Below, piece after piece: positions 43,383 to 51,738 of a stretch of 64,000 bases of DNA. How positions within the stretch are numbered: the first letter of the stretch is position 1; every line of letters starts with the position of its first letter. A model generated the notes under the pieces. The model made no database searches. It saw only the letters and a list, made by a program, of their open reading frames with translations, and was not told the DNA's origin. A program made the translations under genes and the position numbers. The DNA comes from Kurthia sibirica (GTDB taxonomy: Bacteria > Bacillota > Bacilli > Bacillales_A > Planococcaceae), in NCBI RefSeq assembly GCF_003143975.1, contig NZ_QFVR01000006.1, positions 62,001 through 126,000 of the forward strand, written 5' to 3'.

Positions 43383-44192
43383 TTATAAAGAGAGTCGATC
43401 AAGTAGGAAGTGTGCAATACCGTCTTCATTATTTGTCGCCGTCACATGAAGGGTACTCTTTTTTAAGTCATCGATGGCATTGCCCATAGCAACGCCAATG
43501 CCTGCGTATTCAATCATTTCTAAATCATTGTCTTCGTCATCAAAGGCGATAATCCGTTCACGTGGAATTTGGAGTGATTTAGCCACATAGTCTAATCCAA
43601 TCGCTTTGTGGATACCATTGCGCACAAGTTCAATTACATGATAAGGAGCTCCCCATCTCCGATGATCGATTAATTCAGCCTTTGTATCAGCTAAAAACTG
43701 TCGAATGGGTGGTACATCCATTTCGTCCGAGTGAATAAGCATGCTTGTTGGATGATCCTTGAGCATCTTAATCATACTCCCCGTAGTAATTTTCGGATTA
43801 CCCATACCTAAAATAGAAAGAAGTTGTTGATCATACTTTTCTACATAAATATCATCCATCACCTCTGCAATAATATTCGAAAGTTTAAAAGATTGCAGTG
43901 CATCCACGATTTCTGTGACAGTATGCAAATCAATCGGGCTATGGAGTGCATTAAATTGACTTTTTAGAGGGTGGTGGATGTAGGCACCATTAAAATTAAC
44001 AATGGGTGTATCCAAGGCAAGTTCATCATAATAGACTTTACTAGCTCTGAAAGGTCTGCCAGTAGCAATCATCACTTGATGACCTTGTTGCCGCGCCAAT
44101 TGGATTGTTTGTTTTGTTTTGAGGGAGATACGTTGATTATCTTGTAGTAATGTACCATCTAAATCCAAAACAATTAAATGAGGTTGTACCAT
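43383..44192 (-). CDS. Cof-type HAD phosphatase, YitU-like
   Basis: A 269-residue HAD hydrolase of the Cof/IIB class. Motif I LIVLDLDGTLL (Asp nucleophile), motif II IATGRPF, and motif IV IIAFDDEDNDLEMIEYAGIGVAMGNA are intact. Such enzymes dephosphorylate sugar phosphates or flavin precursors; B. subtilis YitU is associated with a riboflavin precursor. I start at ATG 44192, preceded on the minus strand by GGAGGAG, rather than an upstream in-frame position with no signal. It is divergent from the esterase gene. Confidence 0.87.
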   Translation of the reverse strand: MVQPHLIVLDLDGTLLQDNQRISLKTKQTIQLARQQGHQVMIATGRPFRASKVYYDELALDTPIVNFNGAYIHHPLKSQFNALHSPIDLHTVTEIVDALQSFKLSNIIAEVMDDIYVEKYDQQLLSILGMGNPKITTGSMIKMLKDHPTSMLIHSDEMDVPPIRQFLADTKAELIDHRRWGAPYHVIELVRNGIHKAIGLDYVAKSLQIPRERIIAFDDEDNDLEMIEYAGIGVAMGNAIDDLKKSTLHVTATNNEDGIAHFLLDRLSL

Positions 44193-44308
44193 GTGAAAAC
44201 TCCTCCCTATCAGTAAATAGTACCCTTTTGACAACTGTTCGTCAAAACTTTGTAACGAATGTATTTTTCTGATACGATTAGTATGAATTCTTTGAGGGAG
44301 TGAAATAG

Positions 44309-45076
44309 TTGAAAATCAACCATGAAACATGGGGGAATATCCCATTACTACATTTATATAATGAAGAAACAGCAAATGAAAATACACCGATTGTCATTTT
44401 TTTACATGGCTTTGAAAGTGCGAAGGAACATAATCTGCATTATGCATATAATTATGTTACTAGTGGTATGCGGGTTATTATGCCAGATGCGATTTTACAT
44501 GGAGAACGTGCAGAAGATTTAGATGCCATTCAATTAAGTATGCGTTTTTGGGAAATTGTTTTAACAAATATAGAAGAACTTAACTATATTAAACAACAAT
44601 TAGTAGATAAAGGGTTGTATACACACGGTAAAATCGGTGTCAGTGGGACATCTATGGGCGCGATTACAACATTAGGCTGTTTAACAGTTTATCCTTGGAT
44701 CGATGCAGCAGCGGTGATGATGGGTACACCAAATTATGTTGAATTGGCTAAAAATCAGCTACAACAAGTAGCTGACTTGGGATTGAAATTACCGATGAAC
44801 GAAGCGGAACTTGAAAAGATGTATGAAACATTAGATTTCTTTGATATTAGTAAAAAACCAGAATTGCTTGCGAATAGACCCGTATTTTTCTGGCATGGTA
44901 AAAAAGATCATACAGTGCCCTACGAGCCAGCGCATCGCTTTTATAAGAATAGTATGGAACAATACGCTGCAAATCCACAACGTTGGCAGCATATGACTTC
45001 TAAAAGCGCAGGGCATCAAGTAAATCGTACTGGAATGCTTGCAAATGTACAGTGGTTTGCAGACTATTTGTTATAA
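44309..45076 (+). CDS. Alpha/beta-hydrolase, YitV-like esterase
   Basis: A 255-residue serine hydrolase. Oxyanion region FLHGFESAKEH (HGF), nucleophile elbow GVSGTSMGAITTL (GxSxG), catalytic Asp in WHGKKDHTVPYEPA and His in SAGHQVNR are all visible. It resembles B. subtilis YitV. The substrate is unknown. The start is TTG 44309 with GAGGGAGTG upstream. It is followed 53 bases later by the DUF59 gene, as yitV is by yitW. Confidence 0.85.
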   Translation: MKINHETWGNIPLLHLYNEETANENTPIVIFLHGFESAKEHNLHYAYNYVTSGMRVIMPDAILHGERAEDLDAIQLSMRFWEIVLTNIEELNYIKQQLVDKGLYTHGKIGVSGTSMGAITTLGCLTVYPWIDAAAVMMGTPNYVELAKNQLQQVADLGLKLPMNEAELEKMYETLDFFDISKKPELLANRPVFFWHGKKDHTVPYEPAHRFYKNSMEQYAANPQRWQHMTSKSAGHQVNRTGMLANVQWFADYLL

Positions 45077-45129
45077 GACCTATATTTTGTTATGATGAGA
45101 TAAACACTGTATAGAGAGGGGTAACTAAT

Positions 45130-45441
45130 ATGGCAGATCAAGATATGAAAGACAGTTTACTAGGCGCATTAGAAAATGTTATCGATCCCGAGTTAGGCAT
45201 TGATATCGTCAACCTTGGTTTAGTATATGAAGTAGATTTAAATGATGAGGGCGTTGCAATGATTCGTATGACATTAACTTCAATGGGTTGTCCATTAGGT
45301 CCAGTAATCGTCGATCAAATTCGCACAGCACTATTTGAATTACCGGAAGTAAAAGATGTAGATGTTAATATTGTCTGGTCACCAGCATGGTCTAAAGACA
45401 ATATGTCACGCTACGCTAAAATGGCATTAGGCGTACGCTAA
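45130..45441 (+). CDS. DUF59/MIP18 family Fe-S assembly protein, YitW-like
   Basis: A 103-residue MIP18 (SufT/PaaD-like) protein. Core features are ENVIDPELGIDIVNLGLVYEVDL and the reactive-cysteine motif TSMGCPLG, ending with VWSPAWSKDNMSRYAKMALG. The family helps mature iron-sulfur proteins. GAGAGGGG precedes ATG 45130. A strong terminator follows. Confidence 0.92.
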   Translation: MADQDMKDSLLGALENVIDPELGIDIVNLGLVYEVDLNDEGVAMIRMTLTSMGCPLGPVIVDQIRTALFELPEVKDVDVNIVWSPAWSKDNMSRYAKMALGVR

Positions 45442-45451
45442 TCCATCATAA

Positions 45452-45498
45452 GAAAAAAGAACGGATACTTTGAAAAAAGTATCCGTTCTTTTTTTCTG
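45452..45498 (+). terminator. Terminator after DUF59 gene
   Basis: AAAGAACGGATACTTT pairs perfectly with AAAGTATCCGTTCTTT around GAAAA, followed by T-run. Confidence 0.95.
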
Positions 45499-45567
45499 AC
45501 TTATTCCTGATACATTGGCACACTATACTCAATTTGTAAGGTAGTGACAGCAAGTCAGGAGGAGTAA

Positions 45568-47088
45568 ATGATGAATTTTTTAAAACGAGCATTTTATAGT
45601 ATGAAGGTCAAGAAAGGAAGAACGTTGTTATTAACAGTCGTTTTTTCAGCTATTCTCATTTTTATTCTTGCCGGATTAACGATTCAAAGTGCATCACTGA
45701 AAGCAACAGAAAATGCTAAAAAGAGTATGGGAGCGACGGTCACACTGTCAGCGAATATGGAAAATATATTTAAAAATGCTCAAAAATCTATGACTGAAGA
45801 CGGAGAGAAGGAGAAACGAGATTTTACGATTCCTTCAATCGATGGTGAAACAGTTAGGAAATTGAGTGCTTTGGACAATATTGACTCATTGAGTATTACT
45901 TCCTCAACAACGGTAAATGCTTCTTCATTTGAAGCAATTACAGCTACTGAAGAAACGTCAACTGAAGAAGATGCGGCGAGTGGTGGTCGTGGTTTTGGTG
46001 GTACTGGTATGATGGGTGGCAAAACAAGCGGTGATATAAGCTTAGCAGGTACAAATGATAGTGCAACAGCAAGTGCATTTTTGAATGATACCGCTAAAAT
46101 TACAGACGGTGTCGGTATTACGTCAGCTGATGCAGGTACAAAAAATGCTGTTATTGAAAAAAATCTTGCAACCGAAAATAAGATAGTTGTAGGTGACACA
46201 GTAAAAATTAAAAATACAGATGAGCAAGCCTATACATTAAAAGTGGTAGGAATTTATGAGTCTACAGAAACTGCAGATCAGCGGAGTATGCAAATTCCAG
46301 CTTTAAATCCGTACAATAAAATTTACACAGCGACAGATTTTGTTAATAAAGTGAAAGGTTCAACATATAAAGATACAGCCGATTCTGTATTGTTTACTTT
46401 AACGGATCCAGAACAAATGACGTCATTTGTTAAGGAAGCAAAAGCAGCAGGTTTAGATACGGATATGTATAGTCTGCAAACGAATGATCAAGTTTATCAA
46501 CAAATGATTGAACCATTAAAGAATGTTGAAAGTTTTGCCCAAAAAATCGTCTGGTTAGTGGCGATTGCTGGTACGATTATTTTGGCATTAATTGTTATTA
46601 TTACAATTCGTGAAAGAAAATATGAAATTGGTGTACTGTTATCCCTTGGTGAAAAACGTTTAAAAATAATTGGGCAATTTTTTGCAGAGCTCATACTTGT
46701 TCTGGTAATGGCTCTCGTAATCGCAGGTATAAGCGGACAATTTGTTGGTAATTATGTGGGTCAGCAATTATTAGAACAACAAAATACGACAAGTGCTGCG
46801 ACGACAACTACAACTGAATCACAAGGTAGACCAGGCACAATAAATGGTCCTGGGGCAGGTGGTCAAGGTCAAGGAGGACCTGGAGGTCAAGATGGTGGGC
46901 CAAGTATAGGTGGATTTGGTGCGAATAATGCCTCGGATGCCGAAAAAATCAAAGAATTAGATATAAATTTATCTATTGAAGAATTAGTGCAATTAGGTGG
47001 ATTGGGCTTAGGGATTAGTTTTTTAGCTGTCATTTTAGCTTCGATAGGTATTATGCGTATGCAACCTAAAAAAATATTAAACTCATAA
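45568..47088 (+). CDS. MacB/FtsX-type ABC transporter permease with Gly-rich insert
   Basis: A 506-residue permease: first helix near residues 18-40 (RTLLLTVVFSAILIFILAG), a large extracytoplasmic MacB_PCD-type domain, then three helices (about 325-345, 370-395 and 475-495). The protein has a Gly-rich loop (about 410-450: GPGAGGQGQGGPGGQDGG) between the last helices and another Gly/Met-rich patch near residue 140 (GRGFGGTGMMGG). Such permeases export peptides or lipids or relay wall stress; no substrate is indicated. Start ATG 45568 (ATG-ATG) follows AGGAGGAG. The partner ATPase is 13 bases downstream. Confidence 0.85.
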   Translation: MMNFLKRAFYSMKVKKGRTLLLTVVFSAILIFILAGLTIQSASLKATENAKKSMGATVTLSANMENIFKNAQKSMTEDGEKEKRDFTIPSIDGETVRKLSALDNIDSLSITSSTTVNASSFEAITATEETSTEEDAASGGRGFGGTGMMGGKTSGDISLAGTNDSATASAFLNDTAKITDGVGITSADAGTKNAVIEKNLATENKIVVGDTVKIKNTDEQAYTLKVVGIYESTETADQRSMQIPALNPYNKIYTATDFVNKVKGSTYKDTADSVLFTLTDPEQMTSFVKEAKAAGLDTDMYSLQTNDQVYQQMIEPLKNVESFAQKIVWLVAIAGTIILALIVIITIRERKYEIGVLLSLGEKRLKIIGQFFAELILVLVMALVIAGISGQFVGNYVGQQLLEQQNTTSAATTTTTESQGRPGTINGPGAGGQGQGGPGGQDGGPSIGGFGANNASDAEKIKELDINLSIEELVQLGGLGLGISFLAVILASIGIMRMQPKKILNS

Positions 47089-47101
47089 GGAGGGCAACAC
47101 G

Positions 47102-47773
47102 ATGTTAAAAATAGAAAAAATGAATTATTGGTATCAATCAAAGTCAGAGCCTTTGTATCATGCGATTGATTTAGCATTTGAAGCGGGGAAATTATACGGG
47201 ATTCTTGGATCAAGTGGTTCAGGTAAAACAACTTTCCTTTCTTTAATCGCTGGACTAGATAGACCAAAAACAGGAGATATTTATTATAATAATGAATCGT
47301 TAAAAAAAATCGGCTTAACAAATTATCGCAATCAGTATGTCTCAATTGTCTTTCAATCATATAATCTATTACCCTATCTATCAGCGCTTGATAATATCGT
47401 AGCGGCACTCGAAATAACAAATTCTCAGCACAAGAACCGAAAAACATACGCTATAGATATGTTAGCTAAAGTGGGAATTGATGAAAATTTAGCACGCAAA
47501 AATGTCCAGCATTTATCGGGTGGGCAGCAACAGCGAGTAGCGATTGTACGTGCGATGTGCTGCGATGCAAAACTGGTCGTAGCTGACGAACCAACTGGCA
47601 ATTTAGATGAAACAAACTCACGTGAAATCATTCGTCTTTTTACACAGTTGGCGCATGAGCAAGGGAAATGTGTCATTGTGATTACACATGAAAAAGAAAT
47701 TGCCTATGCGTGTGATGTGATTTTAGAGTTAAAAGAGAAAAAATTCACTCAGGTAGATAAAGCGCCAAACTAA
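47102..47773 (+). CDS. ABC transporter ATPase (LolD/MacB type)
   Basis: A 223-residue ATPase partner of the preceding permease. Walker A GSSGSGKTTFLSLIAGLD, Q-loop VFQSYNLLPYLSALDNI, signature LSGGQQQRVAIVRAMCCD, Walker B LVVADEPTGNLDE and H-loop VITHE are intact. GGAGGG precedes ATG 47102. No two-component system or exported peptide gene is adjacent, so the substrate is unknown. A copy of the dispersed intergenic repeat follows 25 bases after the stop. Confidence 0.92.
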   Translation: MLKIEKMNYWYQSKSEPLYHAIDLAFEAGKLYGILGSSGSGKTTFLSLIAGLDRPKTGDIYYNNESLKKIGLTNYRNQYVSIVFQSYNLLPYLSALDNIVAALEITNSQHKNRKTYAIDMLAKVGIDENLARKNVQHLSGGQQQRVAIVRAMCCDAKLVVADEPTGNLDETNSREIIRLFTQLAHEQGKCVIVITHEKEIAYACDVILELKEKKFTQVDKAPN

Positions 47774-47798
47774 GAAGATAGTGGGTCAAAATTAAATG

Positions 47799-47993
47799 GA
47801 GCCTGGAACAGAACAAAAATAGTATGTTTCAAATACGAATAATCAAATCAATTGAACGCGCAGATAACCCCACAGGAACGCAGTGGTGAGGCGTTTGAAG
47901 TCATGTCCGCGGAAAGCGTTTTTCGAAGCGGAAATTGATTTGAAATGAATAATCCCGTATGATTTCGAAAAATCATACGGGGTTTTCTCTGTT
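47799..47993 (+). repeat. Dispersed intergenic repeat, copy 1 (right end truncated)
   Basis: Begins GAGCCTGGAACAGAAC and runs to the conserved hairpin CCCGTATGAT/ATCATACGGG (47953-47980), then stops after TCTGTTG where the other copies continue to the right terminal repeat. It has about 48 extra central bases (47874-47921) relative to the other copies. It abuts a gene remnant. Confidence 0.85.
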
Positions 47994-48101
47994 GGCAATA
48001 TTGTCGTATATCGAGATTTTGATCATATTACAAATACGTATTCAACTTCTTTTGGTCCGATTTTGGCGAAAGAAATAGATAAAATATTGAAGGAAAAATA
48101 A
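47991..48101 (+). pseudogene. C-terminal remnant of an OafA-type acyltransferase (SGNH domain)
   Basis: An open frame without a start reads GNIVVYRDFDHITNTYSTSFGP and ends ILAKEIDKILKEK-stop. The pattern YRDxDHITxTY is like the C-terminal Asp-x-His catalytic segment of the SGNH domain in OafA/YrhL peptidoglycan or polysaccharide O-acetyltransferases. Everything upstream is gone and replaced by the truncated repeat copy, so it looks like a deletion product. The family call is from motif recall on only about 36 residues. Confidence 0.45.
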
Positions 48102-48118
48102 TGGCAGTGTCTAGACAG

Positions 48119-48163
48119 ATAAAATCTCCTCGTTCATCACTATGATGGCGAGGAGATTTTTAG
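48119..48163. terminator. Bidirectional terminator between remnant and fnr
   Basis: AAAATCTCCTCG pairs perfectly with CGAGGAGATTTT; the distal arm overlaps the fnr stop codon on the minus strand. Confidence 0.85.
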
Positions 48164-48846
48164 TTGATTTGACACACAAATATGGGACAATGATCACATT
48201 CACAAATCGCACGTAAATAGTGCAAATTTAAAATAGTAATTTTATTTTGTTCATATTGTATCACATGATCTTTTTTTAGTTGCTGCACAAGTCGATTGAT
48301 TACTTCTCGACTTGTAGCACAAAGCGTAGCTAATTCACCGTGTGTTATTAAATGTGAAATTTCAATTTGACCATTTGACTGCAGTTCACCATACGTATTT
48401 GCAAGTCGAATTAAGGTCGAGTAGAGCGCGCCTTTTTTGCCATAAAGTAAAAGGTCACGTAACTTTGATTGTTCACGCATATTTTGAATTTGTAGCCATT
48501 CAATACAGTCTACTAGAAGGTCTGGCTGTACAGCTAATAACCGTTCTAATTGTCCTTTTTTTAGTCCAATGACAAAAGTTTCCTCTAATACTTTTGCTGA
48601 GACAGGGTAAAGAGAAGAAGAGGTGAATAGTATTCCTTCAGCAATACAGTCATTTTTAGAGCAAATTCGTAAAGTGAGTGCTCGTCCATTGGCAGTTTCT
48701 TTTGTTAGGGCAACTTTTCCTGACAGAATGAAATAAATCATATCAGCCGGATCTCCTTCAGCAAATAGTAGTTGATTTTTAGTGACTTTGTACTTGATGC
48801 CATTAGTTTCGAATAATGTACCGAGATTCATTGGAGTGGATTGCAT
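48160..48846 (-). CDS. fnr: Fnr-like anaerobic regulator (Bacillus type)
   Basis: A 228-residue Crp/Fnr protein: cyclic-nucleotide-binding-like beta-roll (VTKNQLLFAEGDPADMIYFILSGKVAL), dimer helix, and winged helix (ITHGELATLCATSREVINRLVQQLKKDHVI). The C-terminus carries the Bacillus Fnr 4Fe-4S signature C-x2-C-x4-C (Cys217, 220, 225 in CECDHCPIFVC). Asp131 in LRDLLLYGKKGALYSTL probably equals the Asp ligand (Asp141) known in B. subtilis. It should sense oxygen and activate anaerobic genes. GGAGG lies 11 bases before ATG 48846. It is divergent from the clpB-like gene. Confidence 0.82.
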   Translation of the reverse strand: MQSTPMNLGTLFETNGIKYKVTKNQLLFAEGDPADMIYFILSGKVALTKETANGRALTLRICSKNDCIAEGILFTSSSLYPVSAKVLEETFVIGLKKGQLERLLAVQPDLLVDCIEWLQIQNMREQSKLRDLLLYGKKGALYSTLIRLANTYGELQSNGQIEISHLITHGELATLCATSREVINRLVQQLKKDHVIQYEQNKITILNLHYLRAICECDHCPIFVCQIN

Positions 48847-48921
48847 CTAATGCTTCGCCTCCTTTTTTAACAATTATAGAAAATTTTAACATAAAATGAT
48901 GTAGAAAGGAAAAATAAAATA

Positions 48922-48938
48922 AGTCAAAGATAGTCAGA
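48922..48938 (+). promoter_or_regulatory. CtsR operator 1
   Basis: AGTCAAAGATAGTCAGA, a heptad direct repeat close to the CtsR consensus RGTCAAA-NAN-RGTCAAA (one mismatch in the second half), lying upstream of the -35 box. Confidence 0.75.
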
Positions 48939-48946
48939 GTTTTTGC

Positions 48947-48975
48947 TTGAAATATTTAAAAATGCTTATTATAAT
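48947..48975 (+). promoter_or_regulatory. sigA promoter of clpB-like gene
   Basis: TTGAAA (48947-48952), 17-bp spacer, TATAAT (48970-48975). It is flanked by the two CtsR operators. Confidence 0.85.
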
Positions 48976-48988
48976 TGAATCAAATGAT

Positions 48989-49005
48989 AGTCAAAGATAG
49001 TCAAA
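48989..49005 (+). promoter_or_regulatory. CtsR operator 2
   Basis: AGTCAAAGATAGTCAAA, a perfect CtsR heptad repeat directly downstream of the -10, running into the ribosome binding site. Confidence 0.9.
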
Positions 49006-49018
49006 GGAGATGTTGATC

Positions 49019-51148
49019 ATGCAAATGAATATGAATCAAGAAGAAGACAAAAATCCTTTAGAAACGTATGGACGAAATTTAGTTGAAAATGTAAAAACTG
49101 GTAAAATGGATCCCGTAATTGGACGAGATCAAGAGATTCGTGATGTGATTCGCATATTGTCACGTAAAACAAAAAATAACCCTGTATTAATTGGGGAGCC
49201 TGGTGTTGGTAAAACGGCTATTGTAGAAGGTTTAGCACAGCGTATTGTGAAAGGTGATGTACCAGAAGGTCTAAAAGATAAAATTATCTATGAATTAGAT
49301 ATGAGTGCATTAATCGCTGGTGCTAGCTATAGAGGTCAATTTGAAGAACGATTACAAGGTGTTTTAAAACAAGTGAAAGAAGCAGAAGGGAATATTATTC
49401 TTTTCATCGATGAAATTCATACGATTGTTGGTGCTGGTAAAACGGAAGGTTCAATGGATGCAGGTAATATGTTAAAACCAATGCTTGCACGTGGCGAACT
49501 TCACTGTATTGGGGCGACCACTTTAGATGAATATCGCATGAATATTGAAAAAGACCCTGCACTAGAACGTCGTTTCCAACAAGTTTTAGTAAGAGAACCA
49601 TCAGTTGAAGATACCGTATCCATTCTACGTGGCTTAAAAGAACGTTTTGAATTGCATCATGGTGTACGTATTCATGACCGAGCGATTGTATCGGCGGCTG
49701 AATTATCAAATCGCTATATTACGGAGCGCTTTTTACCCGATAAAGCAATCGATTTAGTCGATGAGGCATGTGCGATGATTCGTACAGAAATTGACTCGAT
49801 GCCATCCGAACTTGATGAAGTAACACGTCGACAAATGCAATTAGAAATTGAAGAACAAGCATTGATGAAAGAAGACGATGATGCCAGCAAAAAACGTTTG
49901 GATGCATTGCGTACCGAGTTAGAAGAATTAAAAGAATCATCTGCTGATATGAAAGCGCAGTGGGAGCGCGAAAAAGAATCCATTAAAGTTGTTCAAGAAA
50001 AACGTGAAAAACTGGATCAATATCGCCATGAACTAGAAGAAGCTGAAACAAATTATGATTTAAATAATGCGGCGATTCTTCGCCATGGTAAAATTCCAGA
50101 ATTAGAAAAAGAGTTAGCGGCTTTAGAAGAACAAGAAGAAACGGGCGAACAACGTCTATTACGTGAAGATGTTACATCAGAAGAAATTGCGAGTATCGTC
50201 TCCCGTTGGACAGGAATCCCAGTTAACAAAATGCTAGAAGGAGAGCGTGAAAAATTATTACGCTTAAAGGATACGTTACATGAACGCGTTGTAGGTCAAG
50301 ATAATGCAGTCCAACTTGTCACAGAAGCTGTTTGGCGTGCGAGAGCAGGTATACAAGATCCACAAAAACCAATTGGTTCATTCCTATTCTTAGGACCAAC
50401 TGGTGTTGGTAAAACAGAATTAGCGAAGGCACTTGCTGCTCAATTATTCGATTCGGAAGATCACTTCGTACGCATAGACATGTCCGAGTACATGGAAAAA
50501 CATAGCGTATCTCGTTTAGTTGGCGCACCACCAGGTTATATTGGTTATGAAGAAGGCGGTCAATTAACCGAAGCGGTTCGACGCAATCCGTATTGTGTCA
50601 TCTTATTAGATGAAATTGAAAAAGCACATCCAGATGTAGCGAATATACTATTGCAAGTATTGGATGATGGTCGTATTACAGATAGTCAAGGTCGCATGGT
50701 GAACTTTTCAAATACAGTTGTCATCATGACTTCAAATATTGGCTCTCACTATTTACTAGAAATGCATAAGGATGAAGGGCATGCGGTAGAAGATTTAGTT
50801 ATGGCAGAGTTGAAACAACACTTCAAACCAGAGTTACTAAATCGCTTAGATGATATTATTATGTTCCACTCACTATCATCTAAACACTTCTATGAAATTA
50901 CGAAAAAATATGTTAACCATCTTATTAATCGCGTAGCAGAACAAGAAGTAAATCTTGTTGTAGAAGACGATGTCATTAGATGGATTGCACAAGAGGGTGC
51001 TGACCCAGCATTTGGGGCTAGACCATTACGTCGCTTTATTCAACGTCATTTAGAAACAATTGTTGCAAGAGAATTGTTAAAAGGTGATGCTATTCCAGGT
51101 AGTACGTTGACTGTTTCAATGGAAGATGGTCAAATTACAATTAAATAA
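49019..51148 (+). CDS. clpB: ClpB-type disaggregase lacking the N-terminal domain
   Basis: A 709-residue Hsp100 ATPase. D1 has [18 protein letters not shown] and [15 protein letters not shown]. The coiled-coil middle domain is ClpB-length ([22 protein letters not shown] through [15 protein letters not shown]). D2 has [15 protein letters not shown] and [14 protein letters not shown]. The middle domain and [19 protein letters not shown] identify ClpB rather than ClpC or ClpE. Normal ClpB is about 860 residues; the ~150-residue substrate-binding N-domain is absent. Upstream DNA is promoter, so this is not a mis-called start. ATG 49019 fits AAAGGAGA; ATG 49010 overlaps it. Two CtsR operators indicate heat-shock control. 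Confidence 0.88.
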   Translation: MQMNMNQEEDKNPLETYGRNLVENVKTGKMDPVIGRDQEIRDVIRILSRKTKNNPVLIGEPGVGKTAIVEGLAQRIVKGDVPEGLKDKIIYELDMSALIAGASYRGQFEERLQGVLKQVKEAEGNIILFIDEIHTIVGAGKTEGSMDAGNMLKPMLARGELHCIGATTLDEYRMNIEKDPALERRFQQVLVREPSVEDTVSILRGLKERFELHHGVRIHDRAIVSAAELSNRYITERFLPDKAIDLVDEACAMIRTEIDSMPSELDEVTRRQMQLEIEEQALMKEDDDASKKRLDALRTELEELKESSADMKAQWEREKESIKVVQEKREKLDQYRHELEEAETNYDLNNAAILRHGKIPELEKELAALEEQEETGEQRLLREDVTSEEIASIVSRWTGIPVNKMLEGEREKLLRLKDTLHERVVGQDNAVQLVTEAVWRARAGIQDPQKPIGSFLFLGPTGVGKTELAKALAAQLFDSEDHFVRIDMSEYMEKHSVSRLVGAPPGYIGYEEGGQLTEAVRRNPYCVILLDEIEKAHPDVANILLQVLDDGRITDSQGRMVNFSNTVVIMTSNIGSHYLLEMHKDEGHAVEDLVMAELKQHFKPELLNRLDDIIMFHSLSSKHFYEITKKYVNHLINRVAEQEVNLVVEDDVIRWIAQEGADPAFGARPLRRFIQRHLETIVARELLKGDAIPGSTLTVSMEDGQITIK

Positions 51149-51182
51149 CAAGTCATAAAAAGCCATTCAGAATGATTTGAAC

Positions 51183-51235
51183 GGAACTCCAAATAGTAGA
51201 CACTTTCGAAAAAGTGACCTATTTGGAGTTTTTTA
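51183..51235 (+). terminator. Terminator after clpB-like gene
   Basis: AACTCCAAATAG pairs with TATTTGGAGTT, with an inner CACTTT/AAAGTG hairpin, then a T-run. Confidence 0.9.
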
Positions 51236-51310
51236 TTGCCATGTATAAAAATTCTCACTGTGTATGAAATAGGCCAAGAGTTGTTTGCTTTTATGTTTTT
51301 TAGACATAAA

Positions 51311-51341
51311 TAAAAAGCTATCCGTATGGATAGCTTTTTAT
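51311..51341. terminator. Bidirectional terminator before DUF2929 gene
   Basis: AAAAAGCTATCC pairs perfectly with GGATAGCTTTTT around GTAT. It serves the minus-strand DUF2929 gene whose stop codon abuts it. Confidence 0.9.
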
Positions 51342-51547
51342 TATTCTTTGTGAGCGCCTACTTCTTTAGGAGACTCAGATGGGATAATCATGCCAATGAT
51401 GACAATTACCGCTGAGAATACTAGAGAGAACAATAGACCTGTTTTGACCTGATCCATACCAAATGGTGTGTTATTGATTGCCGAAACAACATAATTCAAC
51501 ACTGAGAATAGAATAGCAGACCAAACTAATAAAACGATATATTTCAT
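51341..51547 (-). CDS. Small membrane protein, DUF2929 (YjzD-like)
   Basis: A 68-residue protein with two membrane helices (IVLLVWSAILFSVLNYVV and GLLFSLVFSAVIVIIGMII) joined by a short NNTPFGMDQVKT loop. Size, topology and a place next to fabHF fit the DUF2929 family (B. subtilis YjzD, from memory). Function unknown. GAGGTG lies before ATG 51547 on the minus strand. Confidence 0.7.
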   Translation of the reverse strand: MKYIVLLVWSAILFSVLNYVVSAINNTPFGMDQVKTGLLFSLVFSAVIVIIGMIIPSESPKEVGAHKE

Positions 51548-51664
51548 TAAATTTCACCTCTAAAAGTTACATTTGTACTTATTAATAATAGCATACAGAG
51601 CTAGATAATTGAAAGAATCTTTTGTTTGACTTCTTAGATTTTGTCAAAGTTTTGTCAATATATG

Positions 51665-51693
51665 TTGAAAAAACTAATTTATTCGATTATAAT
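51665..51693 (+). promoter_or_regulatory. sigA promoter of fabHF
   Basis: TTGAAA (51665-51670), 17-bp spacer, TATAAT (51688-51693). Confidence 0.8.
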
Positions 51694-51710
51694 TAGTACC
51701 AGGTATTAAT
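51692..51710 (+). promoter_or_regulatory. FapR operator
   Basis: ATTAGTACCAGGTATTAAT is a near-perfect palindrome matching the FapR site (TTAGTACCTGGTACTAA type). It overlaps the transcription start, so FapR would repress until malonyl-CoA accumulates. Confidence 0.85.
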
Positions 51711-51738
51711 AATTGGTATTCGAAAAGGAGCGCTGAAT

